50,757 nt of DNA from Chitinophaga solisilvae (lineage in GTDB: Bacteria > Bacteroidota > Bacteroidia > Chitinophagales > Chitinophagaceae): the NCBI RefSeq assembly GCF_009928525.1, contig NZ_JAABOK010000028.1:1-50757 (forward strand), read 5' to 3'. The notes beneath the pieces were generated by a model, which saw only the letters and a program-made list of their open reading frames with translations, searched no databases and was not told where the DNA came from. Positions 7,802-15,633 of the stretch are shown piece by piece. The translations under genes and the position numbers were made by a program. How positions within the stretch are numbered: the first letter of the stretch is position 1; the number at the start of each line of letters is the position of its first letter.

Positions 7802-9244
7802 ATGCAGATAACATTACTGATCGCTGTCCGTACCTGGAAAACGGTATTGCAGAACAGGGCCGCCGCTGCACTCACGCTGCTGCTGGGCATTATCCTCTGT
7901 ATCGCCACCTGGATCGGCTGGCAGCATTTTAAAACGCAGCAGCAGCAACAGCAGCATTATAAATCTATTGTAAGGGAACAGTGGGAGTCGAAGCCGGACA
8001 AGCATCCGCACCGGATGGCACACTATGGCTACCTGGTGTTCAGGGATAAACACGAACTCAGTTTTTTTGATTTTGGGATCGAGCAGTTTGCCGGTGTCAG
8101 CATTTTCCTGGAGGCGCACAAACAGAATACCGCGAACTTCAGCGAAGCAGGATTTTCCAATGGTATGCTGCGTTTCGGCGAGCTGAGCGTAGCCATGGTA
8201 CTGCAACTGCTGGTGCCGCTGCTGATATTTTTTCTGGGCTTCAACAGCATTGCGGCAGAAAGAGAATCCGGTGCGCTGAAAATATTATTATGCCAGGGCA
8301 TCAGCTGGCGGCAGCTTTTAGCAGGAAAGATGCTGGGAATCATCGGCGTTGCCTTTACGCTGTTTATTCCCGTGATACTGCTGACAATATTGTTGTGGGC
8401 AGCGCTGAGCCACTGGCACGTTTCGGCGGATGCCGCGCTGCGCCTGCTGCTGCTGGTAGTATCCTATGCGGTATATTTTATTATCTGCGCAGGTATAGCG
8501 GTGCTGGTATCCGCTTTCAGCAGCACTTCCAGGGCAGCATTAACTACTTTGCTGGGTTGCTGGGTTTTCTTCCTGGTAATATTGCCACGGCTCACACAGG
8601 CTATCGGCGCCAGGTTGTATCCGTCGCCCGCCAAAATTGAATTCGCCGCAGCGGTGGAAGCAGACCTGCACCGCGAAGGAGACAGCCACAATCCGGATGA
8701 TCCGCATTACGCTCAGCTGAAATCCTCGCTGCTGCAGCAATATGGCGTTGATGACGTGAAGAAGCTGCCATTTAACTACAGCGGCTATGTCATGGCGGAA
8801 GGCGAAAAAATATCCGCAGCTATCTACGACCGCCATCAGCAACAGCTGATTGATATCTATGAACGGCAGAATCATTTCACGATGGCTGCAGGCTTCCTCA
8901 ATCCTTACCTGGCTATCAGGCATTTGTCTATGGCCCTCACCGGCGCTGACTTTACAACCTATGCCGATTTCCAGCAGCAGGCGGAATCATACCGCTACCA
9001 GCTGGCCCAGCGCATGAACAGTCTGCAGATGAAATACATCAGCAACGAAACACCCGCGGCCAACGATAAACCGGCAGCCATCAGTCACGATCACTGGAAA
9101 GAAATGCCGGACTTTACTTTTCATTTCAGGAAAACCGGACAGGTACTGCCAACGCAGACCGCCACCATCACCGCCCTGCTGGGATGGCTGGTATTGGTGC
9201 TGGCAGGCGTGCAGCTGGCATCCCGCTTTGTTAAAACGTTATAA
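7802..9244 (+). CDS. ABC-2/DUF3526-type permease subunit 1
   Basis: A 480-aa membrane protein starting 2 bp after the TonB receptor stop. TM1 is at about 22-40, followed by a roughly 90-residue extracytoplasmic loop, four or five TMs between about 135 and 280 that include the ABC-2 coupling motif ERESGALK, a second large soluble loop (about 290-450), and a last TM near the C-terminus. This layout matches DUF3526-type ABC permeases, which occur in pairs with one ATPase. It pairs with the ATPase at 4806 and the permease at 9254. The cargo is unknown. Confidence 0.82.
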   Translation: MQITLLIAVRTWKTVLQNRAAAALTLLLGIILCIATWIGWQHFKTQQQQQQHYKSIVREQWESKPDKHPHRMAHYGYLVFRDKHELSFFDFGIEQFAGVSIFLEAHKQNTANFSEAGFSNGMLRFGELSVAMVLQLLVPLLIFFLGFNSIAAERESGALKILLCQGISWRQLLAGKMLGIIGVAFTLFIPVILLTILLWAALSHWHVSADAALRLLLLVVSYAVYFIICAGIAVLVSAFSSTSRAALTTLLGCWVFFLVILPRLTQAIGARLYPSPAKIEFAAAVEADLHREGDSHNPDDPHYAQLKSSLLQQYGVDDVKKLPFNYSGYVMAEGEKISAAIYDRHQQQLIDIYERQNHFTMAAGFLNPYLAIRHLSMALTGADFTTYADFQQQAESYRYQLAQRMNSLQMKYISNETPAANDKPAAISHDHWKEMPDFTFHFRKTGQVLPTQTATITALLGWLVLVLAGVQLASRFVKTL

Positions 9245-9253
9245 ACATCCGCT

Positions 9254-10618
9254 ATGCAGAAAGGACTTTTTCAGTATGCATTCATATTATTCTGCAGAAG
9301 CAGAACAGCGCTGACAGGTGTGCTCATCCTGCTGGTCAGCGGTATTGCAGGGTTGTACCTGGGTAGTACCTTTATCAACAGGCAGCAGGCAATGATCCGG
9401 AAAGCGGCTGCAATGCAGCCGGAAACGACCCGCCGCAATATTCAGTATTTCGGAAAGGAACTGGGCACCCTGTTATATCATAACCGCTACACCATGGCAG
9501 ACCAGCCCGGTAACTGGGCCGCCTTTTCCAACGGGCAGCGGGACATCAATCCCTATATCATGTCTGTCAGTATGCTGGGCCTGCAGGGGCAGCTGTATGA
9601 TACAGATCTCAGTAATCCGGTAACCCTGTTATATGGTAATATAGATCTGGCCTTTGTATTCATTTTTTTGTTCCCCCTGGTGATTATTGCCTTTACGTAC
9701 AACCTGTGGTCAGCAGAAAAAGAGTCGGGTGTATGGCGGCTGCTTCATCCGCATGCGGAACGTCCGGCAGGCATACTGCTGACAAAGCTGCTGGTAAGGA
9801 TAGTGGTGGTTTTTGCAGTAGCATGGCTGCTATTGCTGATCGCCTGCCTGTACCTGCCGCTGCCTGCCGATATACGGTTGCTGTGGGTATTCCTGGCTGT
9901 CAGCAGTTACCTGCTGTTCTGGTTTGCACTGTCTTTCTTCGTAACGGCGCTGGGCAGATCATCTGATTTCAATGTAGCTACGCTCATTGCCTGCTGGGTA
10001 GGGCTGAACATACTGGCGCCGGCGTTAGTCAACATCATCGTGAGCTGGAAATACCCGGTGCCGGAGGCTTTGCAGACCGTTGTACAACAGCGTGAAGGCT
10101 ATCATGAAAAATGGGATAAAGACAAGCAGGTAACAATGACCCGCTTTTATCAGCACTATCCGCAGTTCAGAAAATATTCGTTCCCGCAGGATGCAGCCTT
10201 CAGCTGGAGCTGGTACTATGCCATGCAGCAGATGGGAGATGACGAAGCTGCATCCGGCGTAGCAGCCATGGCAGCGAAACTGCAGCAACGCCAGCAATTT
10301 GCCAATAACGCAGCGCTGTTCCTGCCTGGCATACAAACAACCCTGCGCCTGAATGAAATTGCCGGCACCGACCTGCAGCACCACCTGGATTTTCAGGCAG
10401 CCCTGCAGCAATACCACGAAAATATCCGCCTGTATTTTTATCCCTTCATCTTCAAAGGTAGTACCGTCAAAGATGTTGACTGGAATCAGTTCGGTATCAC
10501 CTTCTTCCGGAAATATTCAACGGAAAAATGCTGGCAGCTCTTATCTGTACTGCTGTTCACCATACTGCTCAGCTGTATGGCCTGGCGGATGCTACGCAGA
10601 AAATTGACGACCCAATAA
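9254..10618 (+). CDS. ABC-2/DUF3526-type permease subunit 2
   Basis: A 454-aa paralogue-like partner of the preceding permease with the same layout: TM at about 18-36, extracytoplasmic loop, TM cluster at about 130-260 with the coupling motif EKESGVWRLL, a large soluble loop, and a final TM near residue 430. It starts 9 bp after the preceding stop. The last codons (…acc caa taa) lie inside the long palindrome at 10612-10747, whose other arm holds the stop of the convergent gene. Confidence 0.82.
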   Translation: MQKGLFQYAFILFCRSRTALTGVLILLVSGIAGLYLGSTFINRQQAMIRKAAAMQPETTRRNIQYFGKELGTLLYHNRYTMADQPGNWAAFSNGQRDINPYIMSVSMLGLQGQLYDTDLSNPVTLLYGNIDLAFVFIFLFPLVIIAFTYNLWSAEKESGVWRLLHPHAERPAGILLTKLLVRIVVVFAVAWLLLLIACLYLPLPADIRLLWVFLAVSSYLLFWFALSFFVTALGRSSDFNVATLIACWVGLNILAPALVNIIVSWKYPVPEALQTVVQQREGYHEKWDKDKQVTMTRFYQHYPQFRKYSFPQDAAFSWSWYYAMQQMGDDEAASGVAAMAAKLQQRQQFANNAALFLPGIQTTLRLNEIAGTDLQHHLDFQAALQQYHENIRLYFYPFIFKGSTVKDVDWNQFGITFFRKYSTEKCWQLLSVLLFTILLSCMAWRMLRRKLTTQ

Positions 10619-10747
10619 TTTGATTTACGGATTTTTTGATTTTGAAATTTTGAGATTTAAAATGCAGCGAATAAGCAAGGAGTATCCTTTGCTGCATTTT
10701 AAATCTCAAAATTTCAAAATCAAAAAATCCATAAATCAAATTATTGG
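10612..10747. terminator. Long inverted repeat spanning both stop codons of convergent genes
   Basis: Positions 10612-10668 pair with 10691-10747: 57-bp arms with a single mismatch (C10628/A10731) and a 22-nt centre. The outer ends contain the last Gln codon and TAA stop of both the plus-strand permease and the minus-strand ATPase. The T- and A-rich arms would form a strong hairpin in either transcript, so a bidirectional terminator or mRNA 3'-end protector is likely. Its size is like the hairpin at 125-228, but the sequence is unrelated. Confidence 0.75.
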
Positions 10748-12060
10748 TTGAACCGGAAAATGAACGGTTGTACATTGGGGATTCCGATAATTGCTTCGCC
10801 GGTGCCAAGGCGGGAGATGTCCCAGTCTTCTATGACTTTGGCGGTTCTTACTTCTTCCGCGATCTGGCCTTGTGCTACCTGGCCTGATTTACGGAATACC
10901 AGTTTTTTGAGAGAGCTGCCGTATCTGTGCTGGATAAAATCTCTTGACTTTTTATCGTCTACCCGGAAGGAGATGGTGGTGGAGAGGCCGGACAGCAGGC
11001 TTTCTGCAATGGCTTCGCCATAGGCATTATATACCTGCGGAATGTTTTGCAGGCCGAGTACAAATTTAAGCCCCTGGCTGCGGCCGAAGTTGATGCCATT
11101 GTCGATATGCTGCAGGTTGGGTATGAGCCGGAATTCGTCAATGATAAACCAGGTATTGCCGCGCGACCTGTTTTTGCCCATGCCTTCTTTGATGGCGAGG
11201 TCGAATAGGAGCCGGTAAACAGGCGCCAGGATGCTGCCTACGGTAATATCATATTCTACAAAGATGATGCGCCCGCCTTTTTGCCGGATCAGGTCGCGGA
11301 TAGACAGACTGCCATGCTCCCTGAAATCGCCGGTGAATATTTCAGACAGCAGCTGATACAGTTCAGCGAGTACGCCGTCGGATTGTGCGGCGGCGTCAGG
11401 GGAGAGGTAGCTGCTGATGCGGTTCTGTCCATTCTCTGAGAAGTATTCCAGCAACTCGTGCCTGGTGGCGTTTTCGAGGTAATGAACCAGTCCTGCATTA
11501 CTGTTTTCTTCCACGGCTGATTCATCCATCGCACAGAGCGTCAGAAAGGTCGCCAGTATATCTTTAGCCGCCTGCGGAAAAAACGGCTGATTGGTGTTTT
11601 TGATTTTATCTGCAAAAAGATTGTTCGCTATCTCCAGCGCATTCTCCCGTATGCTCCGCGGTGTGCCGTCTATCGTGATTTCCCGGAAGATATTCCAGTA
11701 GTTGCTGCCTTTAAACCGGGAGACGTCATTGCTGATAACGATATCATTATCTGTATGGAATCTCTCATAGAAATCGCCTTTGGTATCGAATATCACCATA
11801 ACATCGTCTGCTGTCATGGTATTTTTTATCTGGTGGATGATCTGTGAGATAGCGGTTGTTTTTCCGGTACCGATGTTCCCCAGCAGCAAAAGATGTTTAC
11901 TCATCAGTTCTTCACTGAGCGGTACCCGGAAAGGTATGCTGCGGCCATCGGCGCCGCTGAGTATACAGCGGGGTGTTACCGGTGGTAATACCAGCCGGCT
12001 GGCGTCTGTTATTAGTTCCAGGCCTTCTACATGCCTGAAATGATCCTTGAATTCACTCAT
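10741..12060 (-). CDS. HerA/VirD4 (TraG-like) hexameric ATPase
   Basis: A 439-aa soluble ATPase of the HerA-FtsK superfamily, closest in pattern to conjugative coupling proteins. Walker A GNIGTGKTT is at 61-69, the superfamily-typical FDTKGDFYERF at 91-101, Walker B WFIIDEF at 304-310, and the sensor-like GLQNIPQ at 336-342. Classical VirD4/TraG proteins have N-terminal transmembrane helices; none is present here, and no relaxase or mating-pair gene is in the window, so it is probably not a conjugation gene. It is the last gene of the six-gene tubulin-like operon, 3 bp after the basic protein gene. DNA or protein translocation or remodelling is possible. The stop lies inside the long palindrome. 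Confidence 0.85.
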   Translation of the reverse strand: MSEFKDHFRHVEGLELITDASRLVLPPVTPRCILSGADGRSIPFRVPLSEELMSKHLLLLGNIGTGKTTAISQIIHQIKNTMTADDVMVIFDTKGDFYERFHTDNDIVISNDVSRFKGSNYWNIFREITIDGTPRSIRENALEIANNLFADKIKNTNQPFFPQAAKDILATFLTLCAMDESAVEENSNAGLVHYLENATRHELLEYFSENGQNRISSYLSPDAAAQSDGVLAELYQLLSEIFTGDFREHGSLSIRDLIRQKGGRIIFVEYDITVGSILAPVYRLLFDLAIKEGMGKNRSRGNTWFIIDEFRLIPNLQHIDNGINFGRSQGLKFVLGLQNIPQVYNAYGEAIAESLLSGLSTTISFRVDDKKSRDFIQHRYGSSLKKLVFRKSGQVAQGQIAEEVRTAKVIEDWDISRLGTGEAIIGIPNVQPFIFRFNQ

Positions 12061-12063
12061 GTG

Positions 12064-12771
12064 TTATCTGGATTTACCTGAACCTTTACCTGAACTATTA
12101 CTTTGTCCGGAAGAAGGAGCGCGGACAGCCGCTTTAGCCGGAGCAGCGGAGGGAGGCGTTTTTAATGCTGATGACGGTGATGGTCTGCCGCCACTCATGC
12201 CGCCTCCGCCCATTTTGCTGCCCGGTGTGGTTGCCTGTGGTCCCTTAGCATTTCCCTGGCTTCCTTTTAATTTCGACTGCGGCGCTTTTCCTCCGCCGGA
12301 AGACGGACCGGATGTTTTGCCTTTGGCAGTCATATTATTACCGCGGTCCCTGAAGCTGTTTTCTTTTGCACGCTGTGCAACGCTTACAGGTTTATCTCCC
12401 CATTTCTTTCCTGATTTATTATCCATAATAGCATGTGATTCCATGCCGTTCACCGGTTTGCTGGTAACTTTGGAGAGGTTTTCTCCCTTGTAGGCGGTGT
12501 GTTTGGCTTTATTTCTGGCCGCTGCATCTTTATGCCTGTTCCTGTAGTTTTCCGGCGATGCTGTTACTTTCCAGCTGTTGGGCTGTTGCCGCATGCTTTG
12601 GGCGGCGGCGTGAAAATCCTTATGCTCCTGTTTCAGCACTTGCTGATAGGCATTGTAGGCAGCAGGATCTGTCTTAGCGCCCTTCGGAGTCTGCACGTGT
12701 GCGTACGCAAAAGGAACGGACCTGCCCTTCAGCGGACTATAATGCCTGTTTTTATTTGGATCTGTTGTCAT
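12064..12771 (-). CDS. Basic, low-complexity protein of unknown function
   Basis: A 235-aa protein with no recognised family. The N-terminal 110 residues have mixed charge and include a helical DPAAYNAYQQVLKQEHKDFH stretch. From about residue 145 it is dominated by Gly, Ser, Lys, Pro and Ala (for example KMGGGGMSGGRPSPSS) and ends in SGKGSGKSR. It is strongly basic and likely disordered, which suits nucleic-acid or polymer binding. It sits 29 bp after the membrane protein gene and 3 bp before the HerA-like ATPase gene, so it may be the ATPase's adaptor or substrate. No signal peptide or TM is visible. Confidence 0.7.
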   Translation of the reverse strand: MTTDPNKNRHYSPLKGRSVPFAYAHVQTPKGAKTDPAAYNAYQQVLKQEHKDFHAAAQSMRQQPNSWKVTASPENYRNRHKDAAARNKAKHTAYKGENLSKVTSKPVNGMESHAIMDNKSGKKWGDKPVSVAQRAKENSFRDRGNNMTAKGKTSGPSSGGGKAPQSKLKGSQGNAKGPQATTPGSKMGGGGMSGGRPSPSSALKTPPSAAPAKAAVRAPSSGQSNSSGKGSGKSR

Positions 12772-12800
12772 CAGTGAGGCTGTTTAGCTGAAACAAACAT

Positions 12801-13634
12801 TTATTTTACGCGCCATTTTTCGATGCCATATTCTCCCAGATTCTGAATATCCAGTACCAGGGCGCCCAGTTCTTTCAGAACGAGGATACTGTCTTTCGCC
12901 GGCCTGGCGCTGAGTGCTTTGGAAGCAACGGAATTGGCAGCACCCATAGGAGAGGGTCCCGTAATTTTTACGATCGCATTGCTGCCGCTTTTGGAATGTA
13001 CCATCAGGGAGAAGGCCGGTTTTTTGGAGTAGCGGTACAACGCATACAGGAAGGTAAGAAAGATAACAGGCAAGGCTATTTTGGCGGAACCGTAAGGACT
13101 GTACGACATGGCGCCTTTAGCCATGCTGATGAGCGCACCTGTACCGGCAGCCACTATCAGCAGTTCCTGCAGGGAGTTATCTTTCGCATCCAGCCCTCTG
13201 CTGTCGTCATCCAGGCCAGGTTGCTGATGATAGAAATAGGCAAGGAACAGGGAGGCCAGGAAAAGCACCCAGATGATGAACTGGTAAAATACCGGGCTGT
13301 TGTCCAGCGCGGAAAGCAGGAAAGTAAGGAGGAAGCCGGCCAGCATGGCGGTGATGACAAAGATCAGTACTCCGGCAATCAGTCGCAGCAGATTGAAGGC
13401 TTTGCCTTTGTAAATATTGATACCTACTACTTCAGAGATGGGCACTTCGCTGTGAATAACACTGGGAGTGCGGGTAATGCCGCTGCCCATGGCCTGAAAG
13501 AGCAGGCGTTTGTTGGTGACTTCCAGAAAACCGTTTGCTTTTATGCCGAACAGAAAAGAATTGAATGAAGTACAGAAATAGGATTTGATAGAGATTTCCC
13601 CTTCTGTGGGAGCGATCGTTTTATTTAAAATCAT
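12801..13634 (-). CDS. Multi-TM protein with N-terminal PH-like segment
   Basis: A 277-aa protein of no recognised named family. Residues 1-80 have the beta-rich pattern of bacterial PH-like domains (GFLEVTNKRLLFQAMG, then VPISEVVGINIYKG). About four hydrophobic segments follow, near 83-110, 115-135, 155-172 and 184-203. The C-terminal 70 residues are soluble. The orientation suggests soluble ends in the cytoplasm. It lies 38 bp after the Ppx-like gene in the six-gene operon and may anchor the complex to the inner membrane. The PH-like assignment is by eye only. Confidence 0.68.
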   Translation of the reverse strand: MILNKTIAPTEGEISIKSYFCTSFNSFLFGIKANGFLEVTNKRLLFQAMGSGITRTPSVIHSEVPISEVVGINIYKGKAFNLLRLIAGVLIFVITAMLAGFLLTFLLSALDNSPVFYQFIIWVLFLASLFLAYFYHQQPGLDDDSRGLDAKDNSLQELLIVAAGTGALISMAKGAMSYSPYGSAKIALPVIFLTFLYALYRYSKKPAFSLMVHSKSGSNAIVKITGPSPMGAANSVASKALSARPAKDSILVLKELGALVLDIQNLGEYGIEKWRVK

Positions 13635-13672
13635 ATAATAAGATTTTGGACAGGATGAGATAAGAAACAGGA

Positions 13673-15076
13673 TTATTCAGTTTTGCTTTTCACTTCGTCT
13701 GTAACAGACTCCACTACGTAGCCGGTTATCCAGCCTACCACGCCATACCGCGGAAAGTAAAAGGTTTTGGGCGGCAGCGTACCGTTGAGGTCTGTGAGTA
13801 TACCTTCCAGCAGGGTTGCGCCGGCAATGATGTTTTCCTGATTGAAAACCTTGTCTCTGACTTCCCTGATAGCAGCGGCAGCGGCTTCCTTCTTTTCAGG
13901 CGTATTATCCAGTGCAGAGAGGTCAGGATTAATCAGCACTTCGTAATTTTCCACCGCCATTTTTTTCAGTCGCTTTACATCGTTCAGGGTGAAGGAAACA
14001 AAGGACTCGCCTTCCTGTTGCGGGTGCAGGTAACTCACCAGTGCCCAGACGCAGCCGCCCATGATGAATACATTTCTCCTGTTTTTAAAACCAGGTTTGC
14101 GGCTTAGCTCCTTGCTGATAACAGGTTTTAGCCTGGTGTTAAAATACTGTGCCGCCGCTTCATGAAAGGGAAGCTGCCCGGTGTTGGATGCCTTAATTGC
14201 TTCAGTCAGGGTAATGGTACCGTATTCAAAAGACAGCGGCTCGAAGCGTTTGTCAGCAGCGTAATATCCTCCTTTCGTATTGCCGCTGCCTATATCGATA
14301 CTGGTGCTGTTGTAAAGATAGCGGGAGGGAAGTACGCCTTTGGTGACCAGGCGGCCTTCTTCTGCGGCGGAAATTATATTCAGTGGTCCCCTGTAGTTTC
14401 CGGTTTCCGTTGCAAGCACTTGCTGCAGCCGGCTCACGGTGTTATTGCCTGATTGCTGTAACGCCTGTGCCAGCCCGCTGCTGATAACCACAAATATTCT
14501 GTTCTCCGGAATGCCTCTGTTTTTCAGGGTGTCTACCAGCTCGCGCAGTGCGGTGGCTGTTTCATGAAAGGCATTATCGGTACCGGTGCTGGTCTGGGGA
14601 TTCAAGGTTAGCTTCCGGATAATCTTGTAGGTATACCCGCCGTTTTTTCCCGGCTTGACGGCTACAATACTGAGTTTGGTTCCTTTTGCGCCGATATCGA
14701 TGCCGCCAAAAATATCATCTCCTTCCCGCACATGGCCAAGCAGTATGTCCATGGCTTTGGCGCTTACATCGTAACCATTATTGCGGTAAAGCTCTCTGGC
14801 TTTGCTGAAGTTGCGCACGCTCTCCGGATTGTTTTCCTGATCCCGGTTCAGCAGGGCCATATATTCGTAGGCGGCGGCCTCCCAATAGCGGGCTTCTTTG
14901 CCACCGGCGGCTTTCACGGCTGCCAGCCCGTTTTTCAGGTAATCTTCCGCCAGCTCGTATTGCTGGGCTTCCCGGAGGGTATTGGCGGCTTTTATTTGTC
15001 TGCATGCGGTGGACAGGTCCTGCTGTGCATACGTATTCACTGCGGCAAGCAGCAGAAGGAACAGTAGCTTTTTCAT
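13673..15076 (-). CDS. Exported Ppx/GppA-like (actin-fold, ASKHA) protein with N-terminal helical repeats
   Basis: A 467-aa protein. The signal peptide MKKLLFLLLLAAVNTYAQ predicts export. Residues 20-110 look like TPR helices. From 124 on it has actin-fold nucleotide motifs in the Ppx/GppA order: GGIDIGAKGTKLSIV (124-138), ISAAEEGR (235-242, where Ppx has its Glu-rich motif), SIDIGSGNTKGG (259-270) and VFIMGGCVWAL (336-346). It starts 4 bp after the Cys-rich protein gene. An actin-fold NTPase/phosphatase outside the cytoplasm is unusual, because ATP and polyphosphate are normally cytoplasmic. Either it binds another ligand or phosphoryl group, or the N-terminus anchors it facing the cytoplasm. 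It may be a structural or signalling partner of the tubulin-like protein. Confidence 0.78.
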   Translation of the reverse strand: MKKLLFLLLLAAVNTYAQQDLSTACRQIKAANTLREAQQYELAEDYLKNGLAAVKAAGGKEARYWEAAAYEYMALLNRDQENNPESVRNFSKARELYRNNGYDVSAKAMDILLGHVREGDDIFGGIDIGAKGTKLSIVAVKPGKNGGYTYKIIRKLTLNPQTSTGTDNAFHETATALRELVDTLKNRGIPENRIFVVISSGLAQALQQSGNNTVSRLQQVLATETGNYRGPLNIISAAEEGRLVTKGVLPSRYLYNSTSIDIGSGNTKGGYYAADKRFEPLSFEYGTITLTEAIKASNTGQLPFHEAAAQYFNTRLKPVISKELSRKPGFKNRRNVFIMGGCVWALVSYLHPQQEGESFVSFTLNDVKRLKKMAVENYEVLINPDLSALDNTPEKKEAAAAAIREVRDKVFNQENIIAGATLLEGILTDLNGTLPPKTFYFPRYGVVGWITGYVVESVTDEVKSKTE

Positions 15077-15080
15077 ATAC

Positions 15081-15629
15081 TTATTTTTTCGGAACGTTAT
15101 ATTGTTGCTGATGATGATGCTGGGCTTTATACAACGGATTGTCTGAATCGCCGGGATGGGCGGGCAGGGCGCCGGCAGGCGTTTCGCGTTGCTGCCGGTA
15201 TTGTTTCCTGTTGGTTTTTTTTATTGCTTCCGTTTCCGGCGTTTCCGGCAAGCCGGTTACCGGCGGTGCTTCAGTGGCTACCTGTGCCGGAAGGGTATCC
15301 TGTATTTTTACAGGACTGGTTTCTTTCGGGGCAGCAGTATCGCGTGCAGGTACTTCCGGTGGCAGTTCCTGTGTGGCTGCGGACGATCTGTTCCTATTCA
15401 CGTACAGGAGTAGACCGGCGGCTAAGAGTAACGCGGCTGCGCATCCGGCCAGCAGCGGCAGCTTTCCGCGTGCGCGTGCCGGTCCCTGTACGGGCGTAAT
15501 ATCCGCTTTATGACACACCGGGCATTGCTCTTCTTCTCCTTCGTTGAGCAGAAACCTGGTGGCTTCCAGGCTGTACCTGCAGGGCAGGTCTGTATTATTA
15601 CAGATGAATATCTTTTTCCCGGATGGCAT
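15081..15629 (-). CDS. Cys-rich (zinc-ribbon-like) single-TM protein
   Basis: A 182-aa protein. The N-terminal 45 residues carry FICNNTDLPCRYS and QCPVCHKADI, giving four Cys in two pairs, the pattern of a small zinc ribbon. One TM follows at about 57-76 (LLAGCAAALLLAAGLLLYV). The outer part is Pro/Thr/Glu-rich with a basic, His- and Gln-rich tail ending in NVPKK. The start is the ATG at 15629, 4 bp after the tubulin-like stop; a longer frame exists but would overlap that gene. It is likely an inner-membrane linker between cytoplasmic and periplasmic parts of the operon's complex. No named family recognised. Confidence 0.72.
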   Translation of the reverse strand: MPSGKKIFICNNTDLPCRYSLEATRFLLNEGEEEQCPVCHKADITPVQGPARARGKLPLLAGCAAALLLAAGLLLYVNRNRSSAATQELPPEVPARDTAAPKETSPVKIQDTLPAQVATEAPPVTGLPETPETEAIKKTNRKQYRQQRETPAGALPAHPGDSDNPLYKAQHHHQQQYNVPKK

Positions 15630-15633
15630 CGTA

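Noticed and set aside
10741..12060. Conjugative element marked by a VirD4-like gene
   Set aside because: No relaxase, mating-pair or integrase genes in the window, no N-terminal TM in the ATPase, and it is part of an unrelated operon.
12047..12493. Plus-strand Pro/Leu-rich open frame (148 aa)
   Set aside because: It is a reverse shadow of the low-complexity basic protein gene.
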